A DNA stretch of 64,000 nucleotides from NCBI RefSeq assembly GCF_016907955.1, contig NZ_JAFBCX010000006.1, forward strand, positions 124,001 through 188,000. The letters are read 5' to 3'. Shown here one piece after another: positions 16,298 through 24,163 of this stretch. Each line of letters begins with the position of its first letter. Positions within the stretch are counted from its first letter, which is position 1. The notes under the pieces are model-generated. The model did not search any database. It saw only the letters and a list, made by a program, of their open reading frames with translations, and was not told the origin of the DNA. Origin of the DNA: Lentzea nigeriaca (lineage in GTDB: Bacteria; Actinomycetota; Actinomycetes; Mycobacteriales; Pseudonocardiaceae). Position numbers and translations under genes: made by a program.

Positions 16298-17844
16298 GCA
16301 CTCCCCCGGAAGTGCCCACCGGGCTCCCCGCCGCGCCGGAGTTCACCGAGCCGCTGTCGGAGTGGCATCGTCTGCACGTACGCATGCTGGTCGTGCGGCC
16401 GCTCAACGAGGGCATCGCCATGCTGGTGCCGATCCTCGTCCTGCTGTTCACCGGCAACGGCGAGAAGTGGCGGCTCTTCGCGAGCGGCGTCACCGTCGCG
16501 GTGATCCTCGCGTTCAGCTACTTCATCTGGCGCACCACGAAGTACCGCATCACCGACGACCAGGTGGAGCTGCACACGGGACTGCTGACCCGCAAGCAGC
16601 TCGCCGTGCCGCGCGATCGCATCAGGACTGTCGACCTCACGTCCAAGCCGGGCCACCGCGTCTTCGGGCTGTCGGCGGTGCGGATCGGCACCGGGCAGCA
16701 GGACGCTCCCGGCGCCGACGGCCTCACCCTCGACGCCGTGACGCAGGAGGAGGCCGAACGGCTGCGGGTGTTGTTGCTGCAGAAGGCAGTCGCGCCGAAG
16801 ACCGCCTCCTCCGACGAGCCGCAGGCGGACGTGGCGGTGCCGGAGCCGGAGGTCATCTCGAAGCTCGACCTGAAGTGGCTGAAGTTCGCCCCGCTGTCGC
16901 TGTCGGGTCTGGTCGCGATCGGTGCCGTGTTCGGCGTGCTGTCGAACTACGCCGACGACCTCGGCCTGCACCCCGTGCAGGACCTGTGGGAGTGGCTCTT
17001 CGAGCACCCGAGCTTCACGCTGCTCGGCGCGTTCGTCGTCGCGCTGGTCGTGGTGGGGCTCGTGCTGTCGGTGCCGCTCTACATCCTCCAGTTCTGGAAC
17101 TACCGGCTGACCCGTGAGCCGGACGGCACGTTGCGCGTGCAGCGCGGCCTGCTCACCACGCGCTCGGTCTCGGTGGAGGAACAGCGCCTGCGCGGCGTGG
17201 ACATTCAGGAACCGCTGCTGGTCCGCGCGGGCAGGGGCGCGAAAGCCGTTGCGGTGACGACGGGTCTGGGCTCGAAGGGCGAGAGCAACCTGCTGCTGCC
17301 GCCCGCACCGCTGTCCGTGGCGCACCAGGTCTCCCGCGACGTGCTGCGGGTCGAGGACGACCCGACGACGCGCAAACTCCGCAGACACCCGTTCGCCGCG
17401 TTGCGCCGCAGCCTGGTCCGGCACGTGGTGCCGTGGGCCGTGATCGCGATCGGTCTCGCGATCTGGGCGCCGTCGTGGGCGTGGCCGATCCCGGTGGCGA
17501 TCATCCCGTTCGCCGCGCTGGTCGGCTGGGACAACTACCGTTCGCTGGGCAACGCGCTGGACGACCGCTATCTCGTCACCCGCAACAACTCTCTGGTCCG
17601 CAGCACCGTGGCGTTGCAGCGCACCGGCATCATCGGCTGGCGCATCCGGCGCTCGTTCTTCCAGCGCCGCAGCGGTTTGATGACGATCGGCGCGACCACC
17701 GCGGCGGGCGCGGGCGTCTACCACGTGACGGACGTCGGCGAGTCCGACGGCCTGGCGCTCGCCGACGAGGCCGTACCGGATCTGTTGCGACCGTTCCTGA
17801 TCAGCGATTCCACTGTGGAGGGTCAGGCGGTACGGAACGTCTGA
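16294..17844 (+). CDS. PH-domain membrane protein, YdbT-like
   Basis: A 516-residue membrane protein with three bPH2 repeats alternating with pairs of membrane helices. Repeat signatures are YRITDDQVELHTGLLTRKQL near residue 85, YRLTREPDGTLRVQRGLL near 270 and LVTRNNSLVRSTVALQRTGI near 430. It starts at a GTGA overlap with the YdbS-like gene and is certainly in the same operon. Its last 22 bp overlap the convergent GlxA-like regulator. It probably works as a complex with its neighbour in the cytoplasmic membrane. Confidence 0.87.
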   Translation: MSTPPEVPTGLPAAPEFTEPLSEWHRLHVRMLVVRPLNEGIAMLVPILVLLFTGNGEKWRLFASGVTVAVILAFSYFIWRTTKYRITDDQVELHTGLLTRKQLAVPRDRIRTVDLTSKPGHRVFGLSAVRIGTGQQDAPGADGLTLDAVTQEEAERLRVLLLQKAVAPKTASSDEPQADVAVPEPEVISKLDLKWLKFAPLSLSGLVAIGAVFGVLSNYADDLGLHPVQDLWEWLFEHPSFTLLGAFVVALVVVGLVLSVPLYILQFWNYRLTREPDGTLRVQRGLLTTRSVSVEEQRLRGVDIQEPLLVRAGRGAKAVAVTTGLGSKGESNLLLPPAPLSVAHQVSRDVLRVEDDPTTRKLRRHPFAALRRSLVRHVVPWAVIAIGLAIWAPSWAWPIPVAIIPFAALVGWDNYRSLGNALDDRYLVTRNNSLVRSTVALQRTGIIGWRIRRSFFQRRSGLMTIGATTAAGAGVYHVTDVGESDGLALADEAVPDLLRPFLISDSTVEGQAVRNV

Positions 17845-18758
17845 CGATAGGCGCTCGGCGACACCCCGATCGACGCCGCCAGCTGTTGCCGCAGCGCCGC
17901 CGAGGTCCCGAAGCCCGCGTGCCGGGCGACCTGGTCGATCGGCAGGTCGGTGGACTCCAGCAGGTGCCGGGCGCGGTCGACGCGCTGCTGCGTCAGCCAC
18001 TGGCCGGGCGACATGCCGGTCTCGGCCCGGAACCGGCGGGTGAACGTCCGCACGCTCATCCGCACCTGCGCGGCCATCGCGGCGAGGTCGAGCGGGTCTT
18101 GGAGGCGTTCCAAGGCCCACTCGCGGGCGAGCGCGGTGGAGGTGTCCGGGTAGCTCGGCACCGGGCGGTCGACGAACTGGGACTGGCCGCCCTGCCGCCA
18201 TGCGGGGACGACGCAGTAGCGGGCGATCCAGTTCGCCACCTCGCTGCCGTGGTCGGACCTGATGACGTGCAGGCACAGGTCGATGCCAGCGGCGACGCCC
18301 GCCGACGTGAGGATGTCCCCGTCGTCGATGAACAGCACGTCCGGGTTGAGCCGCACCTTCGGGTAGAGCGCGCGGAACTGGTCTGTGGTGTTCCAGTGCG
18401 TGGTCGCGGGTCTGCCGTCGAGCAGCCCGGCGGCGGCCAGGACGAACGCGCCGGTGCAGATGGACATGATCCGCGAGGCGTTCGTCGTCGTGAGCGCCTC
18501 CAGGACGGCGGGTTCGAGCCTGCCTTCCCTGGCCGGCGGGTAGTGCGTACCCGGCACGAGCACCGTGTCCGCGTCTTGGAGGACCTCCAAGCCGTGCTCG
18601 GGCGTGATGGTGAAGCCGCCGGTGGTGGGGACGGGGCGGCGGTCCGGCGAGCACACGACGACCTCGTAGAGGTCCGCGAGCCTGGCGAACATGTGGGTCG
18701 AGCTGCCGATGTCGAACGCCACCGACTGTTCGAGCGCGAGGACGGCGATCCGGTGCAT
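17823..18758 (-). CDS. GlxA-like transcriptional regulator (DJ-1/PfpI plus AraC)
   Basis: A 311-residue regulator. Residues 1-165 are a DJ-1/PfpI amidotransferase-like domain with a nucleophile-elbow Cys in SICTGAFVLAAAGLLDGR. The C-terminal 100 residues are an AraC double helix-turn-helix (MSVRTFTRRFRAETGMSPGQ, then DQVARHAGFGTSAALRQQL). Such proteins activate or repress nearby metabolic or transport genes and sense small nitrogen compounds in known cases. An MFS gene starts 71 bp away in the opposite direction and is the likely target. Confidence 0.9.
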   Translation of the reverse strand: MHRIAVLALEQSVAFDIGSSTHMFARLADLYEVVVCSPDRRPVPTTGGFTITPEHGLEVLQDADTVLVPGTHYPPAREGRLEPAVLEALTTTNASRIMSICTGAFVLAAAGLLDGRPATTHWNTTDQFRALYPKVRLNPDVLFIDDGDILTSAGVAAGIDLCLHVIRSDHGSEVANWIARYCVVPAWRQGGQSQFVDRPVPSYPDTSTALAREWALERLQDPLDLAAMAAQVRMSVRTFTRRFRAETGMSPGQWLTQQRVDRARHLLESTDLPIDQVARHAGFGTSAALRQQLAASIGVSPSAYRQTFRTA

Positions 18759-18829
18759 GGCCGGATTCTTTCACATGTTGGCCATCGGGCCACTGGTCGC
18801 CGGGTGCGCGATCGCGGAGGCTGATCGGT

Positions 18830-20110
18830 GTGAGACTGCATTGGGCCTGGGTTGTCGCAGGTGTGTCCTTCATCGCCTTGGTGGGTGCCGCGTCGTTCCG
18901 CGCGGCACCCGGTGCGTTGATCGAGCCGTTGCGGGCGGAGTTCGGCTGGACGACCGGCACGATCTCGCTCGCCATCTCGATCAACCTCCTGTTGTTCGGG
19001 TTGACCGCGCCGTTCGCGGCGGCGCTGATGGACCGGTTCGGCGTGCGGCTCGTGGTGAGCTGCGCGTTGACCATGGTCGCGATCGGCAGCGGGCTGACGG
19101 TGTTCATGACCTCGTCCTGGCAGCTGATCCTGCTCTGGGGTGTCGTCGTCGGGCTGGGCACGGGCTCGATGGCGCTGGCGTTCGTCGCGACGATCACCGG
19201 ACGGTGGTTCGTGCGGCACCGCGGCCTGGTCACGGGTGTGCTGACGGCGGGTGGCGCAGCCGGTCAGCTGGTGTTCCTGCCGCTGGTGGCGTGGCTGTCC
19301 GCGACCTACGGCTGGCGGTCGGCGTCGCTGATGATCTGCATCGCCGCACTCGCCGTGGTGCCGCTGGCCGCGTTCTTCCTGCGCGAGTACCCGCGTGACG
19401 TCGGCCTGTTGCCGTTGGGCGCTGTCGAGGACACTCCCCCGCCGCCGTCCGGTGGTGCCGCCAGGAGGGCTCTTTCCGCGCTGGGCTCGGCGGCGCGCAC
19501 CCGGCCGTTCTGGTTGCTGGCAGGCGGTTTCGCGATCTGCGGCGCCTCGACGAACGGTCTGGTGGGCACGCATTTCATCCCCGCCGCACACGACCACGGC
19601 ATGCCGACGACGACCGCTGCCGGGTTGCTGGCGCTGGTCGGTGTCTTCGACATCGTGGGCACCATCGTGTCCGGCTGGCTGACCGACCTGGTCAATTCAG
19701 GGTTACTGCTCGCGTCCTATTACGCGTTGCGCGGCCTGTCGTTGATGCTGCTGCCGCAGCTGTTCGGCGCCTCGGCACACCCGTCGATGCTGGTGTTCAT
19801 CATCTTCTACGGCCTGGACTGGGTCGCGACCGTGCCTCCGACGGTGGCGTTGTGCCGCCAGTTCTTCGGCGTGTCCGGACCGGTCGTGTTCGGCTGGGTG
19901 TTCGCGTCGCACCAGGTCGGTGCGGCACTGGCGGCGTCGGCTGCCGGGCTCACCCGCGACCACCTGGGCAGCTACGACCTCGCCTGGTACGTCGCGGGTG
20001 CGCTCTGCCTCGGCGCGGCGGTGCTGTCGGCATCGTTGCTATCTGGGTCGCTTGCGCGAGGTGCCGAAGACGCCCCGCGTGATCTCGCGCGCCAGGGCGC
20101 TGCCGGCTGA
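18830..20110 (+). CDS. MFS transporter (monocarboxylate/oxalate-formate type)
   Basis: A 426-residue, 12-helix major facilitator protein. GALIEPLRAEFGWTTGTISL after helix 1 and MDRFGVRLV in the loop between helices 2 and 3 are typical of the oxalate:formate antiporter/monocarboxylate branch. The start is GTG 18830. It is divergent from the GlxA-like regulator. The last 72 bp overlap, in antisense, the end of the HerA-like ATPase gene. The substrate is unknown. Confidence 0.87.
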   Translation: MRLHWAWVVAGVSFIALVGAASFRAAPGALIEPLRAEFGWTTGTISLAISINLLLFGLTAPFAAALMDRFGVRLVVSCALTMVAIGSGLTVFMTSSWQLILLWGVVVGLGTGSMALAFVATITGRWFVRHRGLVTGVLTAGGAAGQLVFLPLVAWLSATYGWRSASLMICIAALAVVPLAAFFLREYPRDVGLLPLGAVEDTPPPPSGGAARRALSALGSAARTRPFWLLAGGFAICGASTNGLVGTHFIPAAHDHGMPTTTAAGLLALVGVFDIVGTIVSGWLTDLVNSGLLLASYYALRGLSLMLLPQLFGASAHPSMLVFIIFYGLDWVATVPPTVALCRQFFGVSGPVVFGWVFASHQVGAALAASAAGLTRDHLGSYDLAWYVAGALCLGAAVLSASLLSGSLARGAEDAPRDLARQGAAG

Positions 20111-21553
20111 CCGCAGGAACGACTTCACGGCGCTGTTGCCGAGCACCTTCTCGACGAGCCCCGGTTCCTCCTTCCGAGGTCGGGGAGGTTCCGGGGCTTG
20201 TTCTCGTTGCGGCGGAGCGACTTTCCGCATCAGCTGCTCGTAGGCCGACTCGCGGTCAACGGTTTCCGCGTACTTGCCGTGGAGATCCGAACCTTGCGCG
20301 GCCTGTTTGATCGCGTCGGTGCCGATGGTGTCCATCGACGAGCGCGGCGCCCTGAGCCTGGTCCACGCGACCGGTGTCGGGGCGCCCTTCTCGCTCAGCA
20401 CGGTGATGATCGCCTCGCCGATGCCGAGCGACGTGAGCGCCTTCTCCAGGTCGTAGTGCGGCGTGTTCGGGTACGTCTTCACCGTGCGCGCCAACGCTTT
20501 CTGGTCGTCCGGCGTGAACGCGCGCAGTGCGTGCTGGACACGCGCGCCGAGCTGCGACAACACCTCGTTCGGGATGTCGGTCGGCAGCTGCGTGCAGAAG
20601 AAGACGCCGATTCCCTTGGACCGGATGAGCTTCACGGTCTGGGTGATCTGGTCGAGGAACGCCTTCGACGCGTCGGCGAACAGCAAATGCGCCTCGTCGA
20701 AGAAGAACACGAGCTTCGGCTTCTCGACGTCGCCCTCCTCCGGCAACGTTTCGAAGAGCTCGGCCAGCAACCACATGAGGAATGTGGAGAACAACGCCGG
20801 ATTGCCCTGCAGCTCGGCCAGTTCCAGCAGACTCACGACACCCTTGCCGTCGCGTTGCCGCATCAGGTCGGCGGGATCGAGCTCCGGCTCGCCGAAGAAC
20901 CTGTCACCGCCCTGCGCCTCGAGGTTGGCCAGGGCCCGCAGGATCACCCCCGCCGTGGAGCTCGAGACACCACCGATGCCCTTGAGGTCCTCCTTGCCCT
21001 CGTCGCTGGTGAGGTGCGCGATGACGCTGCGCAGGTCCTTGGTGTCGAGCAGCGGCAGGCCCTTCGAGTCGGCCCAGTGGAAGATCAGGCCGAGCGTGGA
21101 GGACTGGGTGTCGTTCAGGCCCAGCACCTTCGACAGCAGGATCGGCCCGAAGCTCGTGATCGTCGCCCTGACCGGAACGCCGATCCCGCCCGTGCCGATC
21201 GACAGGAACTGGACCGGGTACGCCTGCGGCTGCCAGTCGTCGCCGGTCTCCTTGGCCCGGACGTCCGTCCGGTCGCTGCGCTCGCCGTCACGTGACAGAC
21301 CGGACAAGTCGCCCTTCACGTCGGCCATCAGCACCGGCACGCCATTGGTGGAGAGCTGTTCGGCGAGCAGCTGGAGCGTCTTCGTCTTGCCCGTTCCCGT
21401 TGCCCCCGCGACAAGTCCGTGCCGGTTGACCATGGACAACGGGATGCGGACGTGCGCCGTCGACTCCACCTGCCCGTCGACCAGCACAGCGCCGAGTTCG
21501 ATGGCCGCGCTCTCGGACGCGTACCCAGCGGCGATCTCAGCTTGAGCCGTCAT
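20039..21553 (-). CDS. HerA-like ATPase (DUF853 family)
   Basis: A 504-residue P-loop ATPase of the HerA/FtsK superfamily. Walker A GATGTGKTKTLQ (about 47-58), Walker B LVFFFDEAHLLF (about 248-259) and the arginine-finger region FFCTQLPTDIPNEVLSQLG are visible. The C-terminal 60 residues are a charged linker. The ATG at 21553 is chosen because sequence upstream of it is antisense to orn. Homologues are annotated helicase HerA-like; a DNA-pumping or protein-remodelling motor is likely but the role is unknown. It is divergent from orn. Confidence 0.88.
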   Translation of the reverse strand: MTAQAEIAAGYASESAAIELGAVLVDGQVESTAHVRIPLSMVNRHGLVAGATGTGKTKTLQLLAEQLSTNGVPVLMADVKGDLSGLSRDGERSDRTDVRAKETGDDWQPQAYPVQFLSIGTGGIGVPVRATITSFGPILLSKVLGLNDTQSSTLGLIFHWADSKGLPLLDTKDLRSVIAHLTSDEGKEDLKGIGGVSSSTAGVILRALANLEAQGGDRFFGEPELDPADLMRQRDGKGVVSLLELAELQGNPALFSTFLMWLLAELFETLPEEGDVEKPKLVFFFDEAHLLFADASKAFLDQITQTVKLIRSKGIGVFFCTQLPTDIPNEVLSQLGARVQHALRAFTPDDQKALARTVKTYPNTPHYDLEKALTSLGIGEAIITVLSEKGAPTPVAWTRLRAPRSSMDTIGTDAIKQAAQGSDLHGKYAETVDRESAYEQLMRKVAPPQREQAPEPPRPRKEEPGLVEKVLGNSAVKSFLRSAGSALAREITRGVFGTSRKRPR

Positions 21554-21628
21554 GCACGAGGAGCGTAACCAGGTTGCTGCACGCCGCCACTCGAAGTTGA
21601 CGCGTTGCGCAGTAATGTTCGGGGCGTG

Positions 21629-22231
21629 ATGGATCGTCTGGTGTGGATCGACTGCGAGATGACCGGACTCGACTTGGGCAAGGACGCCTTGATCGAGATC
21701 GCGGCACTGGTCACGGACGCCGAGCTGAACGTGCTCGGCGACGGCGTGGACATAGTGATCCACGCTTCCGACGAAGTGCTCGCCTCGATGCCGGATGTCG
21801 TCATGGAGATGCACGCCAAGTCGGGCCTGACCGAGGAGGTCCGCGCCTCCACGGTGTCGATGGAAGAGGCCGAGGCGGCCGTGCTCGCCTACATCAAGGA
21901 GTGGGTCCCGGATCCCAGGACCGCGCCGCTGGCCGGCAACTCGATCGCCACGGACCGCGGCTTCATCGCCCGCGACATGCCGGCGTTGGACGCGCACCTG
22001 CACTACCGCATGGTCGACGTGTCGTCGATCAAGGAGCTGTGCCGGCGCTGGTACCCGCGCATCTACTACGCGCAGCCGGGCAAGGGCCTCGCGCACCGGG
22101 CGCTCGCCGACATCATCGAGTCGATCCGGGAGCTCGCGTACTACCGGCGCACGGCGTTCGTGCCGCAGCCGGGTCCGACGACCGAGCAGGCCCAGGCCGT
22201 GGCCGCTGAGCTGCTGAAAAACGCTGACTGA
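21629..22231 (+). CDS. orn: Oligoribonuclease
   Basis: A 200-residue DEDDh 3'-5' exoribonuclease that degrades di- and short oligoribonucleotides, including pGpG. Motif [13 protein letters not shown] (Asp8, Glu10), motif [22 protein letters not shown] and motif [17 protein letters not shown] are all present. The ATG at 21629 gives the family-standard [14 protein letters not shown]. It lies directly upstream of tRNA-His, an order found in many actinomycetes. Confidence 0.96.
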   Translation: MDRLVWIDCEMTGLDLGKDALIEIAALVTDAELNVLGDGVDIVIHASDEVLASMPDVVMEMHAKSGLTEEVRASTVSMEEAEAAVLAYIKEWVPDPRTAPLAGNSIATDRGFIARDMPALDAHLHYRMVDVSSIKELCRRWYPRIYYAQPGKGLAHRALADIIESIRELAYYRRTAFVPQPGPTTEQAQAVAAELLKNAD

Positions 22232-22295
22232 CCCCTGATTTTTATCTTGGTGGATGCCATTGCTATGCTTCTCCTCGCCGGTCAGCGCCGGTGAT

Positions 22296-22369
22296 GGTGG
22301 GTGTAGCTCAGCTGGCAGAGCACTGGGTTGTGATCCCAGGTGTCGCGGGTTCAAGTCCCGTCACTCACC
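22296..22369 (+). tRNA. tRNA-His (GTG)
   Basis: A full cloverleaf. The acceptor arms GTGGGTG/CACTCAC pair (one G-T), with the extra G at position -1 (22296) facing C73, the mark of tRNA-His. The anticodon loop TTGTGAT has anticodon GTG at 22330-22332, and the T-arm contains GGTTCAAGTCC. No CCA is encoded. Confidence 0.97.
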
Positions 22370-22374
22370 CGAGT

Positions 22375-22415
22375 AGCCGAGCTATATCTGCGGAAAGCGC
22401 AGATATAGCTCGGCT
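22375..22415 (+). terminator. Long stem-loop terminator of tRNA-His
   Basis: AGCCGAGCTATATCTGCG and its perfect complement (18-bp stem) enclose the loop GAAAG, 5 bp after the tRNA. A T-rich stretch (GTTTTC) follows, so this is an intrinsic terminator. The AT-rich stem centre is unusual here. Confidence 0.85.
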
Positions 22416-22427
22416 TCGGTGTTTTCT

Positions 22428-22478
22428 GGGGGCCGGGCCCCCAGACCCCAGCCGGGGGCTCCGCCCCCGGACCCCCGG
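22428..22478. repeat. GC-rich palindromic extragenic repeat
   Basis: Two interlocking palindromes, GGGGGCCGGGCCCCC (22428-22442) and CCGGGGGCTCCGCCCCCGG (22452-22470), sit between the tRNA-His terminator and the ABC-F gene. Similar GGGGGCTCCGCCCCC elements are frequent in actinomycete intergenic DNA. Confidence 0.6.
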
Positions 22479-22536
22479 CCCGGCTCGGCGCTTCGCGCCA
22501 TCGCGGGCCACCCCCAGTGCGGTGCGGAGCGTGTTG

Positions 22537-24162
22537 ATGACCACCCTTGTCGCCAAGGATCTCGCCGCAGGTCACGGTGACCGCGTCCTGTTCTCCGGGC
22601 TCGACCTCGTGGTCGCTCCCGGCGACGTGATCGGGCTCGTCGGCGTGAACGGCGCGGGCAAGTCGACGCTGCTCAAGACGCTGGCCGGGCTGATCCCCGC
22701 CGAGCAGGGCCGCGTGTCGCTGAATCCGCCGTCCGCCAACGTGGGCCACCTCGCGCAGGAACCGGAGCGACTCGAAGGCGAGACCGTGCGGGAGTTCCTG
22801 GCTCGCCGGACCGGTGTCGCAGCAGCTCAGGCCGCGCTGGACGCCGCCACGGAGGCGCTGACCGCCGGAAACGACGAGGGTTACTCCGAGGCGCTCGACC
22901 AGTGGCTCGCGTTGGGTGGCGCCGACCTGGAGGAACGGTCGCTGGAGGTCGTCGCCGACCTCGGGCTGACCGTCGGCCTGGACGCGTCGATGACCTCGCT
23001 GTCCGGTGGCCAGGCGGCGCGGGCGGGCATGGCGTCGTTGCTGCTCAGCCGCTACGACATCTTTCTGCTGGACGAGCCGACCAACGATCTCGACCTCGAC
23101 GGCCTGGAGCGGTTGGAGAAGTTCGTCACAGGTCTGCGCGCGGGCACTGTGCTGGTGTCGCACGACCGAGAGTTCCTGGCCCGCACCGTGACGAGCGTGC
23201 TGGAGCTCGACCTGCACCAGAACGCCGTGCGCCTCTACGGCGGCGGCTACGAGTCGTACCTCGAAGAGCGGGCACGGGCCCGTCAGCACGCCCGTGACGA
23301 CTACGAGGAGTTCGCGGACACCAAGGCCGCTCTGGAGGCCCGTGCGCGCATGCAGCGCGCGTGGATGGAGAAGGGCGTGAAGAACGCCCGGCGCAAGGCG
23401 ACCGACAACGACAAGAACGCCCGCAAGTTCCGTGCCGACGCCACCGAGAAGCAGGCCTCGAAGGCCCGCCAGACCGACCGCATGATCGAACGGCTGGAGG
23501 TCGTCGAGGAGCCCCGCAAGGAGTGGGAGCTGCGGATGGAGATCGCCGCGGCACCACGCTCCGGTGCTGTCGTGGCGTCCCTGCGGGCGGCCGTCGTCGA
23601 GCGTGGCGGCTTCCGGCTGGGGCCGGTCGACCTGCAGGTCGACTGGGCGGACCGGGTCGCGATCACCGGGGCGAACGGGGCGGGCAAGTCGACGTTGCTG
23701 GCGGCGTTGCTCGGACGGGCCGAGCTGGCCTCCGGTTACGCCACGCTCGGCTCCGGCGTCGTGGTCGGCGAGGTGGACCAGGCACGCGGGCTGTTCCTGG
23801 GCGATCTGCCGCTGGTGGACGCGTTCCAGGAGGCCGTGCCGGAGATGACGCCCGCCGACGTGCGGACGTTGCTGGCGAAGTTCGGGCTGAAGGCGGCGCA
23901 CGTGCTGCGACCGGCCGGGTCGTTGTCGCCGGGTGAGCGGACACGGGCCGCGCTCGCGTTGCTGCAGGGCCGCGGAGTGAACCTGCTGGTGCTGGACGAA
24001 CCGACGAACCACCTGGACCTGCCCGCGATCGAGCAGCTGGAGTCGGCGCTGGAGAACTACCCCGGCACGTTGCTGCTCGTCACGCACGACCGGCGGATGC
24101 TCGAAGCGGTGCTGGTGAACCGTCACCTGACCGTTGCGGACGGCCAGGTGACGGTGTCCTGA
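22537..24162 (+). CDS. ABC-F family ATPase
   Basis: A 541-residue protein with two ATPase domains and no membrane helices. Domain 1: GVNGAGKSTLL, LSGGQAARAG, FLLDEPTNDLDLDGL. Domain 2: GANGAGKSTLL, LSPGERTRAAL, LVLDEPTNHLDLP. The charged linker between them (about residues 240-330) is the P-site tRNA interaction motif. ABC-F proteins act on the ribosome, either as translation factors or as antibiotic-protection proteins. ATG 22537 is the only sensible start; upstream is tRNA-His and repeat DNA. Which ABC-F subtype it is cannot be settled from sequence alone. Confidence 0.92.
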   Translation: MTTLVAKDLAAGHGDRVLFSGLDLVVAPGDVIGLVGVNGAGKSTLLKTLAGLIPAEQGRVSLNPPSANVGHLAQEPERLEGETVREFLARRTGVAAAQAALDAATEALTAGNDEGYSEALDQWLALGGADLEERSLEVVADLGLTVGLDASMTSLSGGQAARAGMASLLLSRYDIFLLDEPTNDLDLDGLERLEKFVTGLRAGTVLVSHDREFLARTVTSVLELDLHQNAVRLYGGGYESYLEERARARQHARDDYEEFADTKAALEARARMQRAWMEKGVKNARRKATDNDKNARKFRADATEKQASKARQTDRMIERLEVVEEPRKEWELRMEIAAAPRSGAVVASLRAAVVERGGFRLGPVDLQVDWADRVAITGANGAGKSTLLAALLGRAELASGYATLGSGVVVGEVDQARGLFLGDLPLVDAFQEAVPEMTPADVRTLLAKFGLKAAHVLRPAGSLSPGERTRAALALLQGRGVNLLVLDEPTNHLDLPAIEQLESALENYPGTLLLVTHDRRMLEAVLVNRHLTVADGQVTVS

Positions 24163-24163
24163 G

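Noticed and set aside
16021..19233. A 1070-codon minus-strand open frame.
   Set aside because: It runs antisense through the YdbT-like gene and in the wrong frame through the GlxA-like gene; the composition is repetitive Arg/Asp/Gln.
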